This document shows positions 54,634 to 63,966 of a stretch of DNA of 64,000 nucleotides, piece by piece. Position 1 is the first letter of the stretch; every line of letters begins with the position of its first letter. The notes beneath the pieces are model-generated. The model did not search any database and was not told the DNA's origin. It saw nothing but the letters and a program-made list of their open reading frames with translations. Source of the DNA: an uncultured Eubacteriales bacterium (GTDB lineage Bacteria > Bacillota > Clostridia > Christensenellales > Aristaeellaceae); contig CACWLP010000004.1 of NCBI GenBank assembly GCA_902761755.1, positions 18,428-82,427 on the forward strand. Reading direction: 5' to 3'. The position numbers and the translations under genes are program-made.

Positions 54634-56856
54634 CTATGCCAGGGACGCCGGATTGATTTCCAGCACCACGTGGGCCGGATATTCCTCCCCTGCCATTTCC
54701 TGAAATCTTTCCAGCAGCCTTTCCGTATCCGGGTGGTTCAGCAGCTTCATGAGCACGTGAGCCCGCGCCCGGTCCTGAATCCGGGTGACGGGCGCTTCAT
54801 CCGCCCGGATGAATAAGATCCGCTTTTCCAGCGCGCTCCCGCCGAACTCCCGGATGATCCCGTCCCGGATGCTTTCCGCCGTGGCCTTTGCCGTTTCCAT
54901 GGACTTGCTTTCGCACAGGAAGCGCGCCAACATGGTAAAGGGCGGATACAGGTCCTGCCGGCGGCGCTGGAATTCCTCCCGGAAAAAAGCGCGGTAATCC
55001 TGGGCGGCAGCGGCCCGGACGGCGTAATGCTCCGGCTTGTAAGTCTGGATCACCACTTCCCCGGGCTTTTCTCCCCGGCCCGCGCGGCCCGCCACCTGCA
55101 CCAGCAGCTGGAACGTGCGCTCCGGCGAGCGGTAATCCGGGAAATTCAGCGTCATATCCGCCATCACCGCGCCCACCAGCGTCACCTGTGGAAAATCCAG
55201 CCCCTTGGCGATCATCTGGGTGCCCAGCAGGATCTGCGCCTGCCCGGCGCGAAAGCGGTTCACCAGATCAAAATGCGCGTTCTTTCCCGCCGTGGTGTCC
55301 ATATCCATGCGGATCACCCCGGCGCCCGGATAGAGGCGGTTCAGCTCCTCCTCCACCTTCTGAGTGCCCACGCCCATGGGCCGGATGTAGGGGCTCTGGC
55401 AGGCTGGGCACGCCTTCGGCATGGGCCGGATCTCCCCGCACCAATGGCAGCGCAACGTCCTGTCCACGCTGTGATAGGTCATGGAAACGTCGCATCGGCT
55501 GCATTTGATGGTCTCGCCGCACCTGCGGCAGTTGACGGAGCTGGCGTAGCCCCGGCGGTTGATGAACAGCATGGCCTGCTGTCCGGCGGAGATGCAGGCG
55601 TCCAGTTTCTCCTTAAGCAGCGCGGAGAACATGCCGCGGTTCCCTTTGCGCAGCTCCTCCCGCATGTCCGTCACATACACTTTGGGCAGCGGCCTGTCCA
55701 GCACCCGGCGGGGCATTTCGATCAGGGTATAATCCCCCCGGCGGCACATGGCGTAGGAATAAATACTGGGCGTCGCGCTGGCCAGCACCGCCGCGGCCCC
55801 CTCCCTTTTCGCCCGGGATATGGCCACGTCCCGGGCGTCATAGCGGGGAAAGCGGTCGGAAAGATAGGTCTGCTCATGCTCCTCGTCCACGATCACCACG
55901 CCCAGGTTTTCCACCGGCGCGAACACCGCGGACCGGGCGCCGATCACGATCCGGGCCCTGCCCAGGCGGATGCGCCGCCACTCGTCGAACCGTTCTCCGG
56001 GGCTGAGACGGGAATGGAGCACCGCCAGGGTGTCCCCGAAGCGGCTGCGGAACCAGTTGATCATCTGGGGCGTCAGCACGATCTCGGGAACGAGGATGAT
56101 CGCCCCTTTTCCCATTTCCAGCGCCCGTCGGACCAGGCGGATATACACCTCCGTTTTCCCGGAGCCCGTAACCCCGTGGATCAGGAACGGCTTTGCGCTG
56201 CGCGTCAGCGCCGGCAGCAGCTCTTCCAGCGCCTCCTTCTGCTCTTCCGTCAGCTCCGGATCCGGCGGGGCGTCGACGATGCCGTAATAGGGCGAGCGCA
56301 GGATCTCCCGCTGGGTGATCTGCGCCATATCCCGTTCGGCCAGCCATCTGAGCGGCTCCCGCACGTCCCGGATCATGCCCCGCAGTTCCTCCACAGGATG
56401 CCATTCGCCGTCGGACAGGAGGGTGATGAGCAGCCTGCGCTTCGCGGAGCGGCTCTGGGCTGCGATGGCCTCGTCGATCCGGTCCGCACCGATCAGAAGA
56501 CGGGCGCATTCCTCGGTTTTTACCTTGACCCGCCCGCCGCGCATTTCCGCCGGCAACATCAGCCGCAGCGCCTCGCACAGCGGGCAATGGGCCTTTTCCC
56601 GGATCTCAAAAGCAAGCTCCATCAGCTGCGGCAGCACCGCCGGATATTCCTCCAGGGCGGAAAGAACGGGCTTGATTTTTGCTTCGTCGTAATCCGGCGT
56701 TTCCTTGAGCCGGATCACGAAGCCTTCCTTTTCCCGCTTCCCGAAGGGCACCGCCACCCGGGTGCCCGGCAGCAGCGTCATCCCCTCCGGCACCCGGTAA
56801 GTGAACACCCGGTCCACCTGTTCGGCGGCGATATCCACGATGATCTCGGCGTACAA
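54634..56856 (-). CDS. priA: Primosomal replication restart helicase
   Basis: This 740-residue SF2 helicase reloads the replisome at stalled forks. It starts on TTG 56856 behind AAGGAGG. The 3'-DNA-binding domain is at the N-terminus (VDRVFTYRVPEG). Helicase motifs are HGVTGSGKTEVYIRL (Walker A), VDEEHEQTY (DEEH box), LASATPS and LLGTQMIAKGLDFP. A zinc-binding insertion carries four CxxC pairs (CRRCGETIKCSRCD, CHWCGEIRPMPKACPACQ). Length is normal. Confidence 0.97.
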   Translation of the reverse strand: MYAEIIVDIAAEQVDRVFTYRVPEGMTLLPGTRVAVPFGKREKEGFVIRLKETPDYDEAKIKPVLSALEEYPAVLPQLMELAFEIREKAHCPLCEALRLMLPAEMRGGRVKVKTEECARLLIGADRIDEAIAAQSRSAKRRLLITLLSDGEWHPVEELRGMIRDVREPLRWLAERDMAQITQREILRSPYYGIVDAPPDPELTEEQKEALEELLPALTRSAKPFLIHGVTGSGKTEVYIRLVRRALEMGKGAIILVPEIVLTPQMINWFRSRFGDTLAVLHSRLSPGERFDEWRRIRLGRARIVIGARSAVFAPVENLGVVIVDEEHEQTYLSDRFPRYDARDVAISRAKREGAAAVLASATPSIYSYAMCRRGDYTLIEMPRRVLDRPLPKVYVTDMREELRKGNRGMFSALLKEKLDACISAGQQAMLFINRRGYASSVNCRRCGETIKCSRCDVSMTYHSVDRTLRCHWCGEIRPMPKACPACQSPYIRPMGVGTQKVEEELNRLYPGAGVIRMDMDTTAGKNAHFDLVNRFRAGQAQILLGTQMIAKGLDFPQVTLVGAVMADMTLNFPDYRSPERTFQLLVQVAGRAGRGEKPGEVVIQTYKPEHYAVRAAAAQDYRAFFREEFQRRRQDLYPPFTMLARFLCESKSMETAKATAESIRDGIIREFGGSALEKRILFIRADEAPVTRIQDRARAHVLMKLLNHPDTERLLERFQEMAGEEYPAHVVLEINPASLA

Positions 56857-56867
56857 AGCGCGCCTCC

Positions 56868-58070
56868 TTATGCGTTCCGAAGGGCGGCCGCCCGATCCAG
56901 CAGTTCCTCGGCTACCTGTCGCTTGGGCAGGCAGGGCAGCGTTTCCTGGCCGTCCTTCGTGATGAAGGTGACCACGTTGGTATCCACGTCGAACCCCGCG
57001 CCCTTCTCCGTCACGTCGTTGGCAACGATCATATCCAGGTTCTTTTTCTTCAGCTTCTCCGCGGCGTTTTCCTTTACCTTTTCCGTCTCCGCGGCGAAGC
57101 CCACCAGGATCTGGCCGATTTTTTTCATGTCGCCCACCGCCGCCGCCACATCGGGCGTCTGGGCGAGGGTCAGCGTCAGCTTTTCGCCGGATTGCTTCTT
57201 GATCTTCTGCTCCGATACCTTTTCCGGCGCAAAGTCCGCCGGGGCCGCCGCCTGGATCACGATATCCATATCCCCGCAGCGCGCCGTCATTTCATCATAA
57301 AGATCCTGGGTGGATACGATCTGCACGCACGCAACGCCCCGGGGCTTTGCCAGGCTCACCGGCCCCGTCACCAGCGTCACGTCCGCGCCCCGGTCCCGGG
57401 CGGCTTCGGCGATGGCGTAGCCCATTTTGCCGCTGGAACGGTTGGTGATATAGCGCACGGGATCCAGCGCTTCCCGGGTGGGCCCGGCGGTCACCAGCAC
57501 GCGCAGGCCTTTGAGATCCTGCTTCGGCATCAGGATCTTTTCGATCTGCGCAAAGATGGCTTCCGGCTCGCTCATCCGCCCCGTCCCGCTGTCCCCGCAG
57601 GCCAGGTATCCGCCCTCGGGCCCCACGAAGCGTACGCCGCGGGAGCGAAGGGTTTCCACGTTCTGCTGCGTGGCCGGGTTTTCCCACATGCCCGTGTTCA
57701 TGGCCGGAGCGATCAGGACGGGCGCTTTCGTGGCCAGCACCGTGGTGGAGAGCATGTCGTCCGCGATGCCGCAGGCCATTTTCGCCAGGATATTGGCCGT
57801 AGCCGGGGCGATCACGAACACATCCGCCCGTTTGGCCAGGGCGATATGCTCCACCTCCCAGGTTTCCGGGCGCGCGAAAGTATCCGTCACCACGGGATGG
57901 TTGGTGAGGGTTTCAAACGTCAGGGGCCGCACGAATTCGCAGGCGTTCTCCGTCATGATCACGAACACGTCCGCCCCGGCCTTGCGCAGCCGGGAAGCCA
58001 GTTCGCACGCTTTGTAAGCGGCGATGCCGCCCGTTACGCCCAGCACCGCGCATTTTCCGTCCAGCGGCAT
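56868..58070 (-). CDS. coaBC: Bifunctional phosphopantothenoylcysteine decarboxylase / phosphopantothenate-cysteine ligase
   Basis: This 400-residue fusion enzyme of coenzyme A synthesis starts at ATG 58070, 5 nt after the rpoZ stop. The CoaC flavoprotein half (1-185) shows LGVTGGIAAYKACEL, VIAPATANILAKMACGIADD, PAMNTGMWENPATQQN and ACGDSGTGRM, which contains the catalytic Cys region. The CoaB half (about 190-400) shows VLVTAGPTREALDPVRYITN, SSGKMGYAIAEA, AAPADFAP and the CTP-site motif IVANDV. Length and order are typical. Confidence 0.96.
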   Translation of the reverse strand: MPLDGKCAVLGVTGGIAAYKACELASRLRKAGADVFVIMTENACEFVRPLTFETLTNHPVVTDTFARPETWEVEHIALAKRADVFVIAPATANILAKMACGIADDMLSTTVLATKAPVLIAPAMNTGMWENPATQQNVETLRSRGVRFVGPEGGYLACGDSGTGRMSEPEAIFAQIEKILMPKQDLKGLRVLVTAGPTREALDPVRYITNRSSGKMGYAIAEAARDRGADVTLVTGPVSLAKPRGVACVQIVSTQDLYDEMTARCGDMDIVIQAAAPADFAPEKVSEQKIKKQSGEKLTLTLAQTPDVAAAVGDMKKIGQILVGFAAETEKVKENAAEKLKKKNLDMIVANDVTEKGAGFDVDTNVVTFITKDGQETLPCLPKRQVAEELLDRAAALRNA

Positions 58071-58075
58071 ATTGC

Positions 58076-58291
58076 TTATACCTCTTCGTCTTCCAGGTTG
58101 CGGTGATAGGTCAGCAGCCCGCGGTTGATCTCGTCCACGGCCACGGAGACCGGCTTCATATCCTTGGCGTCGATCATGGCCGGCGTTCCGGCCACCAGTT
58201 CCCGGGCGCGCTTGGCGCTCTCCACCACCAGGGTGTAGCGGCAGTCCACTTTCTTGCACAGTTCGTCGATGGGGGGCTTGTTTACAGGCAT
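58076..58291 (-). CDS. rpoZ: DNA-directed RNA polymerase omega subunit
   Basis: This 71-residue subunit aids RNA polymerase assembly. The conserved core is DCRYTLVVESAKRARELVAG, followed by a short acidic tail (RNLEDEEV). I start at ATG 58291 because AGGAGG precedes it; an ATG seven codons upstream overlaps the gmk stop and lies before that ribosome site. The position between gmk and coaBC is the conserved one. Confidence 0.92.
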   Translation of the reverse strand: MPVNKPPIDELCKKVDCRYTLVVESAKRARELVAGTPAMIDAKDMKPVSVAVDEINRGLLTYHRNLEDEEV

Positions 58292-58308
58292 TTTCTTTTC
58301 CTCCTCTA

Positions 58309-58908
58309 TCATTCAACCACGGGAAAATACCGGGTTGTACGCTGTTTTTCCGCCTGGATCACGGCGCGCACCTGGGCGCAGGCCGCGTCCAGATCGTCGT
58401 TCACCACGGCGTATTGGTATCTGTCCATCTGCTCGATCTCGCCCCGGGCGTTGCCCAGCCTGCGCTCGATCTCCGCGGGGTCGTCGGTGTTCCGGGTGTG
58501 GAGGCGGCGGCGCAACTCCGCGTAGGACGGTGGCAGGATGAAAATGGACACGCAGTCCTTTCTCCGCGCCATCACCTGCCTGGCGCCCTGGGGGTCGATA
58601 TCCAGCACCACGTTCAGCCCCTGGTCAATCCGCTTCTGCACCTGGGATTTGAGGGTGCCGTACCGGTGGCCGTGGACGGTGGCGTGCTCCAGGAATTCGT
58701 CCCGGTCCAGCAATTCGTCGTATTGTTCTTCGGAAAGAAAGAAATAGTGAGCGCCTTCCTGTTCCCCTTCCCGGGGCTTGCGGGTGGTGGCGCTGACGGA
58801 AAAGACCAGGGACGGGTCCTCCGCCAGCATCCGGGCGCAAATGGTGCCTTTTCCGGTGCCGGAGGGCCCGGAAATCACGATCAGCATGCCCTTGCGTTCT
58901 TCCTTCAC
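58309..58908 (-). CDS. gmk: Guanylate kinase
   Basis: This 199-residue enzyme phosphorylates GMP to GDP. The P-loop is VISGPSGTGKGTI, the GMP-binding segment is SVSATTRKPREGEQEGAHYFFLS-like (residues about 36-58) and DIDPQGARQVM follows. It appears to start on GTG 58908 after AGGGGG; an internal ATG seven codons later is possible. It lies between remA and rpoZ in the standard order. Confidence 0.96.
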   Translation of the reverse strand: MKEERKGMLIVISGPSGTGKGTICARMLAEDPSLVFSVSATTRKPREGEQEGAHYFFLSEEQYDELLDRDEFLEHATVHGHRYGTLKSQVQKRIDQGLNVVLDIDPQGARQVMARRKDCVSIFILPPSYAELRRRLHTRNTDDPAEIERRLGNARGEIEQMDRYQYAVVNDDLDAACAQVRAVIQAEKQRTTRYFPVVE

Positions 58909-58932
58909 GGCTGTGTTTCCCCCTCGTTTTTC

Positions 58933-59172
58933 TTATGTGTCGCTTTGCAGCCGGCCGGCGATGGTTTCGGGCTGGATGGCGGAAAGCACCACGTGGCCCG
59001 TATCCATCATCAGCACCGCCCGGGTGCGCCTGCCCGCCGTGGCGTCCACCAGGTGCCCGCCGTCCCGGGCTTCCTGCACCAGGCGCTTCACCGGCGCGCT
59101 GTCCGGCGCGATCACCGCCACGATCCGGGACGCGGAAACCATATTCCCAAATCCGATGTTCAGCAGCTTCAT
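58933..59172 (-). CDS. remA: RemA-family regulatory protein (DUF370)
   Basis: This 79-residue DNA-binding protein resembles Bacillus RemA, which activates extracellular matrix and osmoprotection genes. It starts at ATG 59172 ([20 protein letters not shown]), five codons into a longer frame that overlaps the yicC stop. The conserved core is [37 protein letters not shown]. Placement after yicC and before gmk is conserved in Gram-positive bacteria. Confidence 0.95.
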   Translation of the reverse strand: MKLLNIGFGNMVSASRIVAVIAPDSAPVKRLVQEARDGGHLVDATAGRRTRAVLMMDTGHVVLSAIQPETIAGRLQSDT

Positions 59173-59176
59173 CCCA

Positions 59177-60061
59177 TCACTCCACATTCTGCACCTGCTC
59201 CCGCAGCTTTTCGATTTCGCCCTTCATGGCCACCACCAGCTTCGTGATCTCCGCGTCGGAGGCTTTCGAGCCGATGGTGTTGGCTTCCCGGTTCAGCTCC
59301 TGGGTGAGGAAATCCAGCCGCCGGCCCGTTTCCCCTTCCGCTTCCAGGGTCTTGCGCATTTGCTGGATATGGGATTCCAGGCGGGCCAGCTCCTCGTCCA
59401 CGGCGCATTTATCCGCCATCAGGGCCACTTCCTGGGCCAGCCGCTGGGAATCTATTTCAGTAACGCCCAGTTCTTTGACCCGGGAGATCAGCTTATCCCG
59501 GTACGCAACGGGCACGCCGGGCGCAAGGAAAGCGATTTCTTTCCGCAGCCGGGCCGTTTCATCCAGGTGATACTTTAGGTCCGCCTTCAGGCTTTCTCCT
59601 TCCCGATCCCGCATGGCGGTCACGTCCCGGAGGGCCTTCGCCGCCGTTTCCGTCAGCAGCGCCAATACCGCTTCCTGATCCTCTTCCTTCACCGTCACCT
59701 GCACCACGTCCGGCTGGCTTACGATCCAGGCGACGTCTTCATCCCGAACGGATGATCTTTCTTTCCTGGCGATCTGCCGGGCGCAAAGAAGCGCTTCCCG
59801 GTACTGCATTACAAGCGCCTCATCCACCCGCACTTCCCTGGCGTCCTGGCGGAGATTGACGTAGGTCACGTTCACGTCCGCGTGGCCCCTTTTCAGCGTT
59901 TCGCCGATCAGCCTGCGCAGATCGTTTTCCGCGAAGAAGAGCGCACGGGGCAGCCGGAAGGCCACGTCCAGGAAGCGATGGTTCACCGTTTTGATTTCCA
60001 CGGTCATTTCCCGTCCGTCCCGGGCGATTGTCCGCCGCCCGTATCCCGTCATGCTCCGCAT
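59177..60061 (-). CDS. yicC: YicC-family endoribonuclease
   Basis: This is a 294-residue protein with the family's characteristic start ([40 protein letters not shown]) and end ([36 protein letters not shown]). YicC proteins are hexameric ribonucleases acting on structured RNA. It begins the housekeeping operon, behind GGAGGGG and a promoter with TATAAT at 60088-60093. Confidence 0.95.
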   Translation of the reverse strand: MRSMTGYGRRTIARDGREMTVEIKTVNHRFLDVAFRLPRALFFAENDLRRLIGETLKRGHADVNVTYVNLRQDAREVRVDEALVMQYREALLCARQIARKERSSVRDEDVAWIVSQPDVVQVTVKEEDQEAVLALLTETAAKALRDVTAMRDREGESLKADLKYHLDETARLRKEIAFLAPGVPVAYRDKLISRVKELGVTEIDSQRLAQEVALMADKCAVDEELARLESHIQQMRKTLEAEGETGRRLDFLTQELNREANTIGSKASDAEITKLVVAMKGEIEKLREQVQNVE

Positions 60062-60087
60062 GGGCCACCCCTCCTTCGTATCAGTTG

Positions 60088-60116
60088 ATTATATCATACT
60101 TTTGCATTTCCCGAAA
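60088..60116 (-). promoter_or_regulatory. Promoter of the yicC-rsmA operon
   Basis: On the minus strand a perfect TATAAT (60088-60093) lies 27 nt before the yicC ATG. The -35 hexamer at 17 bp (TTTCGG) is poor, so it may need an activator. The next 75 bp towards 60170 hold no other clear feature. Confidence 0.6.
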
Positions 60117-60169
60117 GCCCAAATTTTCAGGTTTTCGGCCAAATCAAGCCGTCTGCGGGCAAAATAAAG

Positions 60170-60204
60170 AGAAAACGGCGGCGGGCTTTTCCCCGCGCCG
60201 TCCC
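60170..60204 (-). terminator. Intrinsic terminator after the 47-aa ORF
   Basis: On the minus strand ACGGCGCGGG and CCCGCCGCCGT pair with one bulge around GAAAAG and are followed by TTTTCTCTTTATTTT. Confidence 0.75.
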
Positions 60205-60208
60205 GTTT

Positions 60209-60352
60209 TTACCGATGCCACACCGAATACCACAGCCGGTTTTTCCGTATCCAGGGGCACTGCCAGCCGTTGCGGGCGTACACACGGAACGCCCGCCGCG
60301 CCTTCCGCCGCTGCCGGCGCGATTCAGAAAAAACAAGAAAAAAACGGAGCAT
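60209..60352 (-). CDS. Possible small basic protein (47 aa)
   Basis: ATG 60352 follows a strong AAGGGGGAG site 6 nt upstream. The product is rich in Arg, Trp and Tyr, with an Arg/Lys cluster (SRRQRRKARRAF) followed by VYARNGWQCPW and a WYSVWHR end. A terminator begins right after the TAA. It lies 57 nt downstream of the MATE gene on the same strand. I recognise no family; the good ribosome site and terminator argue for a real gene. Confidence 0.45.
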   Translation of the reverse strand: MLRFFLVFSESRRQRRKARRAFRVYARNGWQCPWIRKNRLWYSVWHR

Positions 60353-60408
60353 GCCCTCTCCCCCTTTCCGGAAACAGCGTGCCCCATACGGATCGAAAGC
60401 ATACAGGA

Positions 60409-61857
60409 TTATACTTTTTTATCCTTCCATTTCCCGCTGGCGAAGCGCGGATAGAAGAACGCCACCCTTACCAGGATCTCGGACAGGCCGAAGATCCACG
60501 TGCCCATCAGCTCCAGATGCAGCACCTTCACCGCCAGAATCGCCATCACCGGCCGGATCACGCTGACGCAGACGGAGGCGATCATGGCTACGTACAGGTT
60601 ATCCCCTGCGCCCCTGAGGGAGCCGGAAAGCACCACGGAGCTGATCTGGAAGGGCTGCACAGTGGCCAGCACCAGCATGGTGTCCGCCGCATAGCGGATC
60701 ACCTGCTCCGCGTCTTCCGTGCCCTGCCCGATGAACAGAGAAGACAGCTGATATCGGAAAAACAGGATCAGCGCCCCCAGCACCGCGGAAATCATCATGC
60801 CGTACCGCTGGCATACCTTGCCGTAGAGCATGCTCAGATCCGCGCGCTTCCTGCCCAGGTTCTGCCCTACCAGCGCCGTGGCCGCCACCCCCAGCCCGTC
60901 GCCAAAGGTGAAGGTGATATTCAGCAGCTGCATGCAGATCTGGTTGGCGGCGTACATCACCGGGCCCAGGGAAAACAGGATCCTGGCATAGATGAAGAAT
61001 CCGAACCGCACGCCCAGCTGTTCAATGGCCGCATTGCCGCCCACCCGGACGATGGATTCCATGCTGTCCCTGTCAAAGCGCCATTTGTCGTGGATGGACA
61101 GATGCAGGTATCCCTTGAATTTTCCGCCTGCCATCACCGTCCACAGGGCCATGACGAGCCCGGCGCCCATGCCGATCACGGATGCAATGGCCGCGCCCCG
61201 GACCTCCAGGCGAGGGAAGCCCAGATTGCCGGTGATCAGACAGTAATTGAAAAACACGTTGATCAGGTTGCTGGCCATGTTCACCCACATGGTGATCTTC
61301 GTTTTTCCCGTGCCGCGCTGCGCCGCGCAGATGCACATGGAAAGGGCGTTCACCGGCAGGGCGTAAGACATGATGGTAAAGTAATCCACCGCGTCGCGGA
61401 GAATTTTGGGGTTTTTATCCGCCTGTTCGCCGCCTGCCAGGCGCATCAGCGGCTCCGCAAATACGATGGAAACGGACGCCAGCACCACCGATAAGCCCAG
61501 CGCCATCATCAGCGCGTTCCGCAGCGTGGCGTTGGCCGCTTCCTGCCTTTCCTCGCCCTTGCGGCGGGCCACGATGGCGGTGATGCCCACATTCAAAGCA
61601 AAAAACAGGCAAAGCTGCAGCATGCGCGGCTGGGTGGGCAGCCCTACGGCGGAGAGCGCCTCTTTCCCCAGGCCGCCCACCATCATCGTATCCACGGAGC
61701 CGATCAGGCTCATCAGCACCATTTCGATGATGGACGGCAGCGCGATCTGCATGGCGTTCCTATACGCCGTTTTCATATCCGGCAATTCGCCCAGGCGGTG
61801 TTCTTCCTTCACCAGGCATTCCGGCGCCAGCAGCCGCCTGAATACGTTTCCCTGCAT
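60409..61857 (-). CDS. MATE-family efflux transporter
   Basis: This is a 482-residue membrane protein with about twelve predicted helices in two homologous halves. Typical stretches are ALPSIIEMVLMSLIGSVDTM near the N-terminus, PTQPRMLQLCLFFALNVGIT in helix 2, GTGKTKITMWVNMASNLINV in helix 6, and AATALVGQNLGRKRADLS in the second half. It is a Na+ or H+ antiporter that exports organic cations or drugs; the substrate is not predictable. The start is ATG 61857, with AGGTG 8 nt upstream; the longer in-frame start lies upstream of the -10 box. It is divergent from the SpoIID-like gene. Confidence 0.92.
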   Translation of the reverse strand: MQGNVFRRLLAPECLVKEEHRLGELPDMKTAYRNAMQIALPSIIEMVLMSLIGSVDTMMVGGLGKEALSAVGLPTQPRMLQLCLFFALNVGITAIVARRKGEERQEAANATLRNALMMALGLSVVLASVSIVFAEPLMRLAGGEQADKNPKILRDAVDYFTIMSYALPVNALSMCICAAQRGTGKTKITMWVNMASNLINVFFNYCLITGNLGFPRLEVRGAAIASVIGMGAGLVMALWTVMAGGKFKGYLHLSIHDKWRFDRDSMESIVRVGGNAAIEQLGVRFGFFIYARILFSLGPVMYAANQICMQLLNITFTFGDGLGVAATALVGQNLGRKRADLSMLYGKVCQRYGMMISAVLGALILFFRYQLSSLFIGQGTEDAEQVIRYAADTMLVLATVQPFQISSVVLSGSLRGAGDNLYVAMIASVCVSVIRPVMAILAVKVLHLELMGTWIFGLSEILVRVAFFYPRFASGKWKDKKV

Positions 61858-61886
61858 GACGTGAACACCTGCCTTTCCTGCGTCGG

Positions 61887-61915
61887 ATTCTATCATGTTT
61901 CCCGGCAATTGTAAA
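61887..61915 (-). promoter_or_regulatory. Sigma-A promoter of the MATE gene
   Basis: On the minus strand TTTACA (61910-61915) and TAGAAT (61887-61892) are 17 bp apart, 30 nt before the ATG. Confidence 0.75.
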
Positions 61916-61975
61916 TTCTAAGCGGAGAAAAACAGCGGAAAAAATCAGTGAATATGTCATTTTTATACGTTTTCA

Positions 61976-62003
61976 TTGAATTATCGTGCTTTTTCTGTAT
62001 AAT
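61976..62003 (+). promoter_or_regulatory. Promoter of the SpoIID/LytB-like gene
   Basis: TTGAAT (61976-61981) and TATAAT (61998-62003) are 16 bp apart. The leader to the TTG start is about 140 nt and contains GC-rich hairpin potential (GGCGGCGCATAACGCC) without a U-tract. Confidence 0.7.
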
Positions 62004-62148
62004 AAAAACGTATAAAGAGCCTGTCGGCGGCGCATAACGCCGGGCCGCGCCGGGCACAATGCAACTGCGCATATTTCGGAAAAATGCAATCAAAATGCGC
62101 TGATCTTTCGTTGAATACCGGAACGACGCCGAAAAGGAGGACCGGGCC

Positions 62149-63855
62149 TTGAGAAATAAAACGCATTTTCGCAGAATCATCGCTTTCCTGCTGGCGCTGC
62201 CGCTCCTGCTGTCGGCGGTCCCATCCGCGCAGGCGGAAAAGAAAATGTCCGGGACCGTCCGGGTGCTTTTGACCCGGCTGAACCTGACCGACCGGGCGGA
62301 AATCTCCCTGGACGGCAGCTATACCCTGAACGATATCGCCTTTCAGCGGGGCAGCCGCCTCACCGCCGCGGCGGTGGGCAATGAGGTTTACGTTTACTAC
62401 GAGGGCATTTCCCTGAACGCCGGGAAAACTCTGATCCTGACCCGCCACGAAACCGACGACGGAAAGGAAAACGGCGTAAGGATCAACGGGAATTACGCCC
62501 TGCACCCCGGCGACCTGTACCTGACGGTGCAGGGCGGCGCGCTGCGAGCCGTGCTCCACGCCCCGGTGGAGGAATACATTCTGGGCGTGGTGCCCTATGA
62601 AATGAGCGATTCCTACCCCCTGGAAGCCCTGAAAGCCCAGGCGGTGGCCGCCCGCACCTACGCGCTGCGCAAGGCCGGCGCGCCCGGGGATTACGATTTG
62701 GTGGACAATACCAACGACCAGGCCTATTACGGCGTCAAAAAAGAGCATGCCAACGCCGCCCGGGCCGTCCGGGAGACGGCGGGGATCTGCGGCTTCTGGA
62801 AGGGCAGCCTGGCGCTGTGCTATTATTCCGCCAGCAACGGCGGACAGACAGAGCTGCCCAAACACGTCTGGAGCGACAGCGACGACAGCTGCTACGCCGC
62901 GGTGGAGGACCCTTACGATCTGGAAAATCCGGACAGCACCGTGAAAAAGTATTCCCTGCCCAAACGCCTTTCCTCCAACGATGATCTGGGGAAGCTAAAA
63001 AATACCGTCCTCGGCATCCTCAGCGAGCAGCTGGAAAGCCAGGGCTGGGACGGGGATGCGGAGCACATCCGCGTCACGGGCATCCAGGCCGCCGAAACCG
63101 CCCTACCCCTGCACCGGGACGGCGGCGGGGTCATGACCCTGCTGCGGCTGACCTGCTCCGTGGAGGGCCGCCGCATGGTCACCGGTGATGATGAAACGGA
63201 AATCTCGATCTTTGACGATCCCGCCGTCACCCCGGCCCCCGCATCGCAAAAGGAGGAATGGGGACCCCTGCAGCCGCTGCCCTCCCCCGTCACCGTGGCG
63301 CTGGACCTGTTCCCGGGGGTGGAAACCGCCCTGAACCTGTCCATCAATCCCGGCAGCAACGAAGTGATCACCGTCCGGGAAACGGACGACGCCTTCGTGA
63401 TCGAATCCCGGCGCTACGGCCACGGCGTGGGCATGAGCCAGCGGGGCGCCCAGCGAATGGCCGGCAAGTACGCCTTCACCTATGAGCAGATCCTGCGCTT
63501 CTATTATCCCGGCATGACGCTGGAGACCATGTCCTATACGGCCTCCGCCGCCCCGAAGATCCAGCATCAGTTCCTTTCCACTCCCGGCCCGGCGGCTACG
63601 CCCACGCCCCGGCCCACCCTGATGCCCGTTTCCGCCACCCCCGCCCCCGGCGAATACCGGGTGACGGTGGGCAACATCGGAGTCAATTCCTATCTGAACC
63701 TCCGGGCCGAGCCCAACACCCAGGCGGAGGTGCTGCGCCAGCTGTACTTCGGGCAGGCGCTGATCGTGGTCCGGGATCTGGGGGACTGGCTGCTGGTAAA
63801 GACCGACGACGCCCAGGGCTATGTTATGTCCCAGTTCGTGGTGAAGGAAAAATAA
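62149..63855 (+). CDS. SpoIID/LytB-domain protein with C-terminal SH3 domain
   Basis: This 568-residue secreted protein starts on TTG 62149, 8 nt after AAAAGGAGG. A signal peptide (1-29, ending SAQAE) precedes a SpoIID/LytB domain: VEEYILGVVPYEMSDSYPLE with the catalytic-type Glu, LKAQAVAARTYAL, and the C-terminal signature GHGVGMSQRGAQRMA (about 425-440). A Pro/Thr/Ala linker leads to an SH3b domain (about 505-565, SYLNLRAEPNTQAEV). SpoIID is a lytic transglycosylase acting on denuded glycan in engulfment; LytB proteins stimulate amidases. The SH3 tail suggests that this one works on the vegetative cell wall. Residues 330-400 are an insertion relative to short SpoIID. Confidence 0.9.
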   Translation: MRNKTHFRRIIAFLLALPLLLSAVPSAQAEKKMSGTVRVLLTRLNLTDRAEISLDGSYTLNDIAFQRGSRLTAAAVGNEVYVYYEGISLNAGKTLILTRHETDDGKENGVRINGNYALHPGDLYLTVQGGALRAVLHAPVEEYILGVVPYEMSDSYPLEALKAQAVAARTYALRKAGAPGDYDLVDNTNDQAYYGVKKEHANAARAVRETAGICGFWKGSLALCYYSASNGGQTELPKHVWSDSDDSCYAAVEDPYDLENPDSTVKKYSLPKRLSSNDDLGKLKNTVLGILSEQLESQGWDGDAEHIRVTGIQAAETALPLHRDGGGVMTLLRLTCSVEGRRMVTGDDETEISIFDDPAVTPAPASQKEEWGPLQPLPSPVTVALDLFPGVETALNLSINPGSNEVITVRETDDAFVIESRRYGHGVGMSQRGAQRMAGKYAFTYEQILRFYYPGMTLETMSYTASAAPKIQHQFLSTPGPAATPTPRPTLMPVSATPAPGEYRVTVGNIGVNSYLNLRAEPNTQAEVLRQLYFGQALIVVRDLGDWLLVKTDDAQGYVMSQFVVKEK

Positions 63856-63902
63856 TGTGATCCGCCCATAAAACGCGGGCCCGGCTTTATCGCCAGGCCC
63901 GT

Positions 63903-63929
63903 CAGGGTGTCGACAAAGTCGACACCCTG
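63903..63929. other. Perfect palindromic hairpin after the SpoIID-like gene
   Basis: CAGGGTGTCGAC-AAA-GTCGACACCCTG is a perfect 12-bp inverted repeat with a 3-base loop. It is followed by GCGAAAAAAAG rather than a T-run on the plus strand, so it is a processing or repeat-type palindrome or an accessory part of the terminator beside it. Confidence 0.6.
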
Positions 63930-63937
63930 CGAAAAAA

Positions 63938-63966
63938 AGCGGAAAAAAGGATTCCGCTTTTTTTCG
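63938..63966 (+). terminator. Intrinsic terminator after the SpoIID-like gene
   Basis: AGCGGAA pairs with TTCCGCT around a 7-base loop and is followed by TTTTTT. The last 34 bases of the window hold no further feature that I can see. Confidence 0.75.
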
